Shown piece by piece: positions 40,814 to 47,329 of a stretch of 54,662 nucleotides of DNA. The notes below the pieces were generated by a model. That model searched no databases and was not told the origin of the DNA. It saw nothing but the letters and a program-made list of their open reading frames with translations. Position 1 is the first letter of the stretch, and every line of letters begins with the position of its first letter. The DNA is from Chloroflexota bacterium (GTDB taxonomy: Bacteria; Chloroflexota; Dehalococcoidia; Dehalococcoidales; UBA2162): NCBI GenBank assembly GCA_016190895.1, contig JACPPR010000048.1, forward strand, positions 1-54,662, in the 5' to 3' direction. The position numbers and the translations under genes were made by a program.

Positions 40814-42544
40814 ATGACTACAGCGGCTGAAATAAAGGCTACCCAATTGCCCGTTGCGTATTTTTCTATGGAGATAGCCCTTGACCCGGCGATACCGACC
40901 TACAGCGGTGGGCTCGGGATACTTGCCGGCGACATGTTACGCGCCGCCGCCGACCTTGGAGTTCCTATGGTCGCGGTTACGCTGCTACATCGCAAGGGAT
41001 ATTTCCGGCAACATCTGGACTCTCACGGAAACCAGTCAGAAACTCCCTATATGTGGGACCCGAACCAGTTTCTGGAGGCTCTATCACCAACGGTGACGGT
41101 GGTTATCGAAGGTCGCCAGGTACAGGTGAAAGCCTGGCGCTACTTACTGCATGGCGCATCTGCTTATGATGTGCCCGTCTATTTTCTGGATACTTCTGCG
41201 CCAGAAAACAACTCCTGGGACCGAGGACTTACCGATTATCTCTACGGAGGCGACGAGAGGTACCGTCTGGCACAAGAAGCTATACTGGGTTTAGGCGGCG
41301 TGGCTATGCTACGCGCTCTTGGCTATAAAGACCTATTAGCCTATCACATGAATGAAGGACATTCAGCCCTCCTCAGTCTTGCCCTTTTCGAAGAGCGGAT
41401 GGCCGGGCTAGGAGCCGATAAAGCGGGAGGAGCGGCAGAGGCGGTTCGCCAGCAGTGCGTGTTCACCACGCATACACCGGTGCCGGCGGGACAAGACCAG
41501 TTTCCCTTGGACCTGGTGCGCAGGGTACTGGGTGAGAAGCGGACCCGCACCCTGGAGATGGAGCAATGCTGCTTTGTCGGTACTCTTAATATGAGCCATC
41601 TAGCCCTGTTCTTTTCCCACCATATCAACGGGGTGGCTATGCGCCATGCGGAGATATCCAGGAGTATGTTCCCCAGCTATCCTATCGATTCTATTACCAA
41701 CGGGGTGCATGCGACAACCTGGACATCGCTTCCCTTTGCCCGGCTCTATGACCGTTATATCCCGGAGTGGCGCCGGGACAATCTCTATTTACGCTACGCC
41801 ATAAGCATTCCTCTTGAGGAAATACGCCAGGCTCACACCCATGCGAAGGCAATGCTACTGGGAGAGATAGCGGGCCGAACCGGTATACGTCTGGACCCGG
41901 ACGTGATGACCATCGGTTTTGCCCGGCGCGCCGCTACCTATAAGAGGGCCGACCTTCTGTTCTCAGACCTGGACAGGTTGCGCAGAATCGCGAAAGAAGT
42001 CGGTCCTCTTCAGGTGGTCTATAGCGGGAAGGCTCATCCCCGCGATGAAGGTGGAAAACGCCTCATCCGGAATATCTTTCAGGCTGCGGCCGCGCTCAAA
42101 GACGATGTGCGGGTTGTCTATCTTGAAGAATATGATATGTCCCTGGGGAAGCAGATTTGCGCTGGAGTCGACCTCTGGCTTAATAGTCCCCAGAAGCCTC
42201 AGGAGGCATCCGGGACGAGCGGCATGAAGGCGGCGCTCAACGGCATTCCCAGCTTAAGCGTTCCGGACGGCTGGTGGGTCGAAGGTCTTGTAGAAGGAGT
42301 CACGGGCTGGGCAATCGGCGAATGTTACCAGTGCGAAAGCGACACCGCTCAAGAAACTGCATCCCTTTATGACAAACTCGAAAAGGTCATCATGCCCATG
42401 TTTTACAAGGAACCCGAAGCATATGGTGAGGTAATGCGCTATGCCATAGCGCTGAACGCTTCCTACTTTAATGCGCAGCGTATGCTTTTACAGTACCTGG
42501 ATGCCTACCTGCGCCCTCAGCAGCCAAGCTCCGTATTGACATAA
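40814..42544 (+). CDS. glgP: Alpha-glucan phosphorylase, short form (GT35)
   Basis: A 576-aa glycogen/maltodextrin phosphorylase that releases glucose 1-phosphate using pyridoxal phosphate. Seen: VAYFSMEIALDPAIPTYSGGLGILAGD at the N-terminus (the short-form GT35 start), YHMNEGHSA, ITNGVHATTW, GFARRAATYKRADLL, YSGKAHPRD and the PLP region EASGTSGMKAALNGIPSLSVPDGWW with the Lys. The length is that of the AGP_alpha-type short family. ATG 40814 was preferred, with AGAGGGG upstream; GTG 40790 is in frame. It follows merA by 60 nt but is functionally unrelated. Confidence 0.92.
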   Translation: MTTAAEIKATQLPVAYFSMEIALDPAIPTYSGGLGILAGDMLRAAADLGVPMVAVTLLHRKGYFRQHLDSHGNQSETPYMWDPNQFLEALSPTVTVVIEGRQVQVKAWRYLLHGASAYDVPVYFLDTSAPENNSWDRGLTDYLYGGDERYRLAQEAILGLGGVAMLRALGYKDLLAYHMNEGHSALLSLALFEERMAGLGADKAGGAAEAVRQQCVFTTHTPVPAGQDQFPLDLVRRVLGEKRTRTLEMEQCCFVGTLNMSHLALFFSHHINGVAMRHAEISRSMFPSYPIDSITNGVHATTWTSLPFARLYDRYIPEWRRDNLYLRYAISIPLEEIRQAHTHAKAMLLGEIAGRTGIRLDPDVMTIGFARRAATYKRADLLFSDLDRLRRIAKEVGPLQVVYSGKAHPRDEGGKRLIRNIFQAAAALKDDVRVVYLEEYDMSLGKQICAGVDLWLNSPQKPQEASGTSGMKAALNGIPSLSVPDGWWVEGLVEGVTGWAIGECYQCESDTAQETASLYDKLEKVIMPMFYKEPEAYGEVMRYAIALNASYFNAQRMLLQYLDAYLRPQQPSSVLT

Positions 42545-42646
42545 CTATGCTAGCGCCGTTTCTCCAAAATCCGAAAAGAGGTGCGAAAATACACTTACTC
42601 GTTTCGCGGAAGCTCCGTGGAATAGCGTAATCAGCTGCATTCTGAG

Positions 42647-42652
42647 TATAAT
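42647..42652 (+). promoter_or_regulatory. -10 box immediately before the tlpA-like start
   Basis: TATAAT ends 5 nt before the ATG of the thioredoxin gene and there is no ribosome-binding site between them. Transcription from it would begin at or next to the ATG, i.e. a leaderless mRNA. Confidence 0.45.
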
Positions 42653-42657
42653 AAAAT

Positions 42658-43197
42658 ATGATGAATTATCGCCGAGTCTTAGTTTTTAGTCTCGTCATCC
42701 TTGCTATTGTGGGGCTTGCGGCCCTCTTATTGGGCGGATTAGCCAGAAGAGAGCCGCTCACCGGCGCCAGCGGCGCTGCCCGAGTGAACCGTCCGGCTGA
42801 GGACTTTACCCTGCCGCTGTTCAGCGGAGGCGATATCACCCTTTCCGACCTGAAAGGAAAGCCGGTGGTGATTAACTTCTGGGCATCATGGTGCATTCCC
42901 TGCCGGGAAGAAGCGCCTATCCTGGAGGAGGTGTGGCGGCGTTACAAAGATAAGGGCGTGACCTTTATAGGAGTAGACATTCAGGATACTGAAGCGGACG
43001 CCCGGGCTTACATCAAGGAATTTGGCATAACTTATCCTAACGGCCCGGACATTCGTGGCAGAATAACCATCGACTATGGGGTAGGAGGCATTCCGGTCAC
43101 CTTTTTCGTTAACCGGGAAGGACTGATTGTCAGTCGCTGGGTGGGAGCCATAAACGAAAGAATTCTGGTGTCCAGGATAGAGGACTTGCTGCGATGA
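42658..43197 (+). CDS. TlpA/ResA-type membrane-anchored thioredoxin
   Basis: A 179-aa protein: one N-terminal transmembrane anchor (VLVFSLVILAIVGLAALLLG) and a periplasm-facing AhpC/TSA-Redoxin fold with WASWCIPCREE (C79, C82) and the cis-proline GGIPVTFF near 143-150. ResA-type proteins keep apocytochrome c heme-binding cysteines reduced. The stop overlaps the start of ccdA by 4 nt (ATGA), which supports the ResA-CcdA partnership in cytochrome c maturation. Confidence 0.9.
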   Translation: MMNYRRVLVFSLVILAIVGLAALLLGGLARREPLTGASGAARVNRPAEDFTLPLFSGGDITLSDLKGKPVVINFWASWCIPCREEAPILEEVWRRYKDKGVTFIGVDIQDTEADARAYIKEFGITYPNGPDIRGRITIDYGVGGIPVTFFVNREGLIVSRWVGAINERILVSRIEDLLR

Positions 43198-43928
43198 CAG
43201 ACCTGGTGCCGATGGTAGGGTTTGGTTTTGCCTTTCTGGCCGGGCTTATCTCGTTCTTGTCACCGTGTGTTGTGCCGCTTATCCCGGGATATCTTTCTTA
43301 TGTATCCGGAGTATCGGTTGACAACTTAGGAAGACCGAGTGCATCTCAGCTTGGCCGCATCCTGCTTTCATCGGCGCTATTTGTATTAGGCTTTACGGTG
43401 GTATTTGTGAGTCTGGGGACTTCTTTCTCTTTGCTCGGGTCGCTGGCCGAGGCTTACCGTCGCGAGTTGACCCTGGTGTCTGGTGGCGTGATGGTGCTTA
43501 TGGGCATTCTGATAATGGACATTATACCCGTAAATCTGCTGGCGCGAGAGCTACGTTTTCACCCCGAGACCCGAGGGATGGGCATTCTGGGCGGTATTCC
43601 GTTAGGTATGGCATTCGGTTTGGGCTGGCTCCCCTGTGTCGGTCCCGTCTTGGCATCTATCTTGTTTTTTGCCAGTACGTCAGAGACGGTGTTGCGGGGT
43701 ACTATGTTACTGCTGGTATATTCGATGGGACTGGGCCTGGCCTTTATACTTACAGGCGCTTTTTTCGGTCGTGCTCTCGGGGCCTTGCGCTGGGTGCAGC
43801 GCCATCGCCGGGTATTTAACTTTATTGGCGGTGGAGTGTTGGTTATTATGGGACTTCTGTTCATCAGTAACAGATTTTTCTTTCTCAGCCTGTGGGCACA
43901 AAAGATGTACTATAAGCTCTTTTATTAA
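43194..43928 (+). CDS. ccdA: CcdA thiol-electron transporter
   Basis: A 244-aa membrane protein with six helices. C25 (ISFLSPCVVPLIPGYLSY) and C148 (FGLGWLPCVGPVLASIL) are the two redox cysteines that define CcdA/DsbD-beta. It moves electrons from cytoplasmic thioredoxin to ResA outside. It is translationally coupled to the ResA-type gene and followed by ccmH. Length and topology are typical. Confidence 0.93.
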   Translation: MTDLVPMVGFGFAFLAGLISFLSPCVVPLIPGYLSYVSGVSVDNLGRPSASQLGRILLSSALFVLGFTVVFVSLGTSFSLLGSLAEAYRRELTLVSGGVMVLMGILIMDIIPVNLLARELRFHPETRGMGILGGIPLGMAFGLGWLPCVGPVLASILFFASTSETVLRGTMLLLVYSMGLGLAFILTGAFFGRALGALRWVQRHRRVFNFIGGGVLVIMGLLFISNRFFFLSLWAQKMYYKLFY

Positions 43929-43999
43929 GTTGAATCGAGGGGCAAACATCTGACTCTAAGATTCCACCTGGCAGTATCCGGCCAGCGCAATGGAGGATA

Positions 44000-44506
44000 A
44001 TGAAAAGGCTAGGGTTCTTGTTATTAAGTCTTCTGGTGGGGTTATTCCTGCTGGTGATGCTTGGTGGCTGTTCTGCGCCAGAGCGAACACAATCGCTGGA
44101 CGAGCAAGCCCGTGAGATATATCGCAGTCTGATGTGCCCGATATGTCAGGGGCAAACTATCGAGCAATCGCAGAGCGAGGTGTCCGCCCAGATGCGAGCG
44201 ATTGTTCGGGAGAAACTGGAACAAGGAGAGACTAAAGAGGAGATTCTTCAGTTCTTTGTAGAACGATACGGGGAGGGAGTGTTGGCAGCTCCGGTTAAAT
44301 CAGGTTTTAGCTTGATTGCCTGGCTTGCGCCCATTACCGGGATAGTCATCGGCGGGATAATACTCTGGTTCACAATAAGGAAATGGCCAGGAAGAGGGAA
44401 TGAATCCTCGCCCGTTACCCAGACATCTGACATTACCGGTGACGAGAAATACCGTAAGCGACTCGAAAAAGAGCTGAAAGATTTCGGTGAGGGAGGCTTT
44501 AGATAA
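44000..44506 (+). CDS. ccmH: CcmH/NrfF-type cytochrome c maturation lipoprotein
   Basis: A 168-aa protein with signal and lipobox MLGGC (C24), the diagnostic LMCPICQGQTIEQSQSE (C46, C49), a helical region REKLEQGETKEEILQFFVERYG, and a C-terminal transmembrane helix (IAWLAPITGIVIGGIILWF). CcmH holds apocytochrome c thiols during heme attachment. It completes a thiol-redox set with ResA and CcdA. Other Ccm/System II genes must lie elsewhere. GGAGG lies before the ATG. Confidence 0.92.
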   Translation: MKRLGFLLLSLLVGLFLLVMLGGCSAPERTQSLDEQAREIYRSLMCPICQGQTIEQSQSEVSAQMRAIVREKLEQGETKEEILQFFVERYGEGVLAAPVKSGFSLIAWLAPITGIVIGGIILWFTIRKWPGRGNESSPVTQTSDITGDEKYRKRLEKELKDFGEGGFR

Positions 44507-44533
44507 CTAGCGCTACACTAGGGGGGGTGTTTA

Positions 44534-45487
44534 ATGGCTCCACGAAGACGAGCATCCAGAAAGACCCGTTCAGCGGCGGGACATCGGAAGGGCGCAACTC
44601 ACGGCCGCAGGTTTAGCAAACTTTTATTGGGAATTACGCTTCTTCTGATTGGCGGCATTGTCGTAGTCACCTTGGTGTTCCAAGGTAGGGAAGGTACGGG
44701 CGGACCGAGGCCTCTTGCGGTACTGCGCACAGCCGACTATCACTCTTTAGCGTTCAGCCCGGAGAACCCGCTGGTGGTCTTCTTCGGACATCATGACGGT
44801 ATCATGCGAAGCGATGATGGTGGAAAGACATGGCGGCGTCTTATCGAACAGCGGAACTTCGATGCGATGGCCGTGGTCGTCGACCACCGGGATAGCCGCC
44901 TTGTCTATCTGGCAGGACACGATGTCTTTGAGGTAAGTCAGGATGGAGGGTTAACCTGGCGGCCTGTGCAGCACGACTTGCCTGGCACTGATATTCATGG
45001 CCTTGCCGTTAGTCCCGAAGACCGTCTCTTTGCCTTTGTGGTGGGCTACGGTTTGTTCAGCAGCAGTGATGCGGGACTCACCTGGGTGAGGCTCAGCGCT
45101 CAGCTTCCGAGGGATGTGATGGCCGTTGCTGCTGGTAGAGGAAGCCCCGAGACACTTTATGTTGCCAGTATAGGGCAGGGTGTGCTTAAAAGCGGTGACG
45201 GAGGGCAGACCTGGGTGCAAGCGGGCGGGGGTCTAGGCTCCGGCGCCGTAAGGGCAATGGCTCTTGACCCCGGGGCGCCAAATACGGTTTATGCTGGCGG
45301 TACGAGCGGCCTCTACAAGAGCGCCGATAGTGGGGATTTCTGGACCAAATTGGCTTTTCCGGGTAATAACATCGTCTCGCTGGCAATCAGCCCGGCGCAG
45401 CCCGGACTGCTTCTCGCCATTAATATCGTCAAGGGAGAAGGGCAAGTTTACCGAAGCGAAGATGGAGGCCTGACATGGGGAAGGTGA
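44534..45487 (+). CDS. Membrane-anchored Asp-box (BNR) beta-propeller protein
   Basis: A 317-aa protein: basic N-terminus, one transmembrane helix (LLLGITLLLIGGIVVVTLVF), then six Asp-box repeats (SDDGGKTW, SQDGGLTW, SSDAGLTW, SGDGGQTW, SADSGDFW, SEDGGLTW) forming a propeller outside the membrane. This matches the F510_1955/VPS10-like glycosylhydrolase-fold family without visible catalytic residues. Its role is unknown; similar proteins are often found next to copper and cytochrome genes. A G-run GGGGGGG lies 5' of the ATG. Confidence 0.82.
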   Translation: MAPRRRASRKTRSAAGHRKGATHGRRFSKLLLGITLLLIGGIVVVTLVFQGREGTGGPRPLAVLRTADYHSLAFSPENPLVVFFGHHDGIMRSDDGGKTWRRLIEQRNFDAMAVVVDHRDSRLVYLAGHDVFEVSQDGGLTWRPVQHDLPGTDIHGLAVSPEDRLFAFVVGYGLFSSSDAGLTWVRLSAQLPRDVMAVAAGRGSPETLYVASIGQGVLKSGDGGQTWVQAGGGLGSGAVRAMALDPGAPNTVYAGGTSGLYKSADSGDFWTKLAFPGNNIVSLAISPAQPGLLLAINIVKGEGQVYRSEDGGLTWGR

Positions 45488-45532
45488 GCTTACGGCTCGA
45501 GAGACATGAGAACTTTGTGACGGAGGTTTCAG

Positions 45533-46063
45533 ATGAATGATTCTGTGGTTGGGAAGGTAACAAGCACGGATTCCGGGGTTACGCAGTGGAAGTCTGTTTT
45601 CCGGCTTTTCGGCGTGCGGGGCTGGGTGGTAGCCGCTCTCGGCGGCGCTGCTACTCTAGCCCTCATTGGAATGACTACCGCCATCATTGACAACCCTTTC
45701 TTTACCCGCTCGACACTGGTCAGCCCGCAGGACTACACAATTTGGTTACTGACTGGGCTTCTGGCAGGCCTTATCGCCGGCACATTTACCCTGACAGCGA
45801 AAGCTCACGCGGGTGGCCGGGCCGTATCCGGTGGATTTCTTTCCTTCCTGGCAGTGAGTTGCCCGGTGTGCAATAAACTGGTGCTGGCGCTGCTGGGAAC
45901 CTCCGGCGCGCTGGCCTTCTTCGCGCCGCTCCAGATTTACATCGGCATTGCCTCACTGGCTTTGCTGGCCTGGTCGCTGCACCTGCGGGTGCGGGCTATC
46001 AACCGTAATTGCTGTAGTGTTCCTCGAGAGATGGAAGCGCGGGAAACCGGCATAAGCAAATAA
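45533..46063 (+). CDS. CPVCNK-motif membrane protein
   Basis: A 176-aa protein with four hydrophobic segments. The third begins SFLAVSCPVCNKLVLALLGTSGAL with C110 and C113 at the membrane face, and a CC pair (C160-C161) is in the cytosolic tail. Related sequences occur beside thiol-redox and metal-resistance genes and have no assigned function. The paired cysteines in membrane and tail recall MerT/MerC/MerF-type mercury carriers, but the sequence is not clearly one of these. ACGGAGG precedes the ATG. Confidence 0.65.
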   Translation: MNDSVVGKVTSTDSGVTQWKSVFRLFGVRGWVVAALGGAATLALIGMTTAIIDNPFFTRSTLVSPQDYTIWLLTGLLAGLIAGTFTLTAKAHAGGRAVSGGFLSFLAVSCPVCNKLVLALLGTSGALAFFAPLQIYIGIASLALLAWSLHLRVRAINRNCCSVPREMEARETGISK

Positions 46064-46155
46064 CGTCTCAAAAAGCGCCGGGGCAGACTGGAAGACTGGG
46101 CCTTCTATCTCACTATGTCGCCTTTTAGCGGGTCATATCTTTATTGCGTCCTATT

Positions 46156-46186
46156 TTGCCTTCCAGTCGACTGGAAGATTTATAAT
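46156..46186 (+). promoter_or_regulatory. MerR-type promoter of the merR-like gene
   Basis: TTGCCT (46156-46161), 19-bp spacer, TATAAT (46181-46186). The spacer holds the perfect 18-bp palindrome CTTCCAGTCGACTGGAAG (46160-46177). The elongated spacer with centred dyad is the hallmark of promoters activated by MerR-family proteins. A half-site GACTGGAAG also lies at 46086-46094. Confidence 0.85.
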
Positions 46187-46206
46187 AGCAATATAGGGAG
46201 AAATCT

Positions 46207-46686
46207 ATGAAAAACCTTAAAATAGGCGAGGTTGCCAGTGCAACCGGTGTGACCACCAAGACCATCAGGTACTACGAACTGCTCGGACTCCTACGCAAAC
46301 CGACACGAACATACTCAGGCTATCGAATATATCACGAAAATGACCTGCAGCGATTAAGGTTCATCAAAAAGGCGAAGGGACTGGGCCTTTCGCTCATCGA
46401 GATTAAAGATATCCTTGCCCTCTACGAACGGAAACAACCGCCGTGTGCACATGTTCTGGCTCTCATGGATAAGAAGCTTGAAGAGATAGACATGGTGTTC
46501 AAGGACCTTCAGTCATTCCGAGCTGACCTGGCACAGCTCCGCGAAGAATCGACAAAGCGCTTGAAAAGCCTGTCTGAACCTGAGGGTATTTGTGGCATCA
46601 TTGAACAGGGAGTCCATCTTAGAGGGGAGCAAGCGCTCGCGTGGCTCGAAAGTCATCGTAAGCAAACACATCGTGATAGCCCTTGA
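46207..46686 (+). CDS. MerR-family metal-responsive regulator
   Basis: A 159-aa protein: N-terminal HTH (KIGEVASATGVTTKTIRYYELLGLL), coiled-coil dimer helix (about 80-118) and metal-binding positions C80 (KQPPCAHVL) and C129 (PEGICGII). The first cysteine aligns with the conserved Cys at the start of the dimer helix of MerR, ZntR, CueR and CadR. The extra ZntR cysteine pair near 114-115 is absent, so the metal could be Cu(I), Hg, Cd or Pb. Its own promoter and that of the next operon share one operator sequence. Confidence 0.88.
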   Translation: MKNLKIGEVASATGVTTKTIRYYELLGLLRKPTRTYSGYRIYHENDLQRLRFIKKAKGLGLSLIEIKDILALYERKQPPCAHVLALMDKKLEEIDMVFKDLQSFRADLAQLREESTKRLKSLSEPEGICGIIEQGVHLRGEQALAWLESHRKQTHRDSP

Positions 46687-46714
46687 CTTTAACCTCGACT
46701 GGAAGGTCTAAAGT
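46683..46714 (+). promoter_or_regulatory. MerR-type promoter of the DUF7482/P1B-ATPase operon
   Basis: TTGACT (46683-46688), 20-bp spacer, TAAAGT (46709-46714). The spacer contains ACCTCGACTGGAAGGT, carrying the same CGACTGGAAG half-site as the upstream palindrome. It sits at the 3' end of the regulator gene and 46 nt before the next start. Confidence 0.85.
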
Positions 46715-46760
46715 AACAAATAGAGGGTTGGTGACTTGTAGCGAAGTGAGGTGAAGGAAT

Positions 46761-47303
46761 ATGAACGGAAAGGGAATTGCCGTGTCAGCTATGCTTGCCG
46801 CGGTTCTATTGTTCATTATCAGTGCCTATGCTCCTGCTATGCCTGAGGACATGCAACCGGCACCCGTACGCTCGGACGATCTTGTCCCACCGGTGCAGGG
46901 TTTCTACAAGGGAGAGGCAATTTATTTCATCCACACCGAAGCCTCAGACGCTCAGGTCGCCGATATGCTGACTAAGATGATGGGGGCCAAAGTGCTGTTC
47001 GTTCCCAGGTTGGCTCAGGTTCCTGAGTCAGTTCTGGCCGACGTTTATGTCTTTACCAATGGCTTAAGGGGTAACGGCCCGTTTGGCTTCCAAGCGGACA
47101 TCTTCGACTCGGCGCCCGGCGATGAAGGATATAGCCCTTTGCGTTCTGTCAGAGTCACGAGTTGGAAAGAAGGGGCACCGACTAGGGAGTTGCGCTCGGT
47201 GGAGGAGATAAAAGAGTCCGAGTCCAAGGGGGAACTGATACTACAACCCCGTGGGGCGGTAGTAAACATGCCGATGCTGACCTGGCCCGAAGAACAGAGG
47301 TAA
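46761..47303 (+). CDS. Exported DUF7482-type protein
   Basis: A 180-aa protein with an N-terminal signal or anchor (GIAVSAMLAAVLLFIISAYA) and a single domain: GEAIYFIHTEASDAQVADMLTKMMGAKVLFVPRL ... VYVFTNGLRGNGPFGFQADIFDS. I recognise the pattern as the DUF7482 family of unknown function, found in envelope proteins. It is the first gene behind the MerR-type promoter and directly precedes the metal ATPase, so a metal-related periplasmic role is inferred. It has no cysteine in the mature part; histidine and methionines could bind metal. Confidence 0.72.
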   Translation: MNGKGIAVSAMLAAVLLFIISAYAPAMPEDMQPAPVRSDDLVPPVQGFYKGEAIYFIHTEASDAQVADMLTKMMGAKVLFVPRLAQVPESVLADVYVFTNGLRGNGPFGFQADIFDSAPGDEGYSPLRSVRVTSWKEGAPTRELRSVEEIKESESKGELILQPRGAVVNMPMLTWPEEQR

Positions 47304-47329
47304 AGGACGTGTGACAGGGGGTACGAAAT

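Noticed and set aside
45533-46063. CPVCNK membrane protein as MerT or MerC
   Set aside because: It has paired cysteines in a membrane helix and in the tail, but the helix pattern and flanking residues do not match these carriers clearly.
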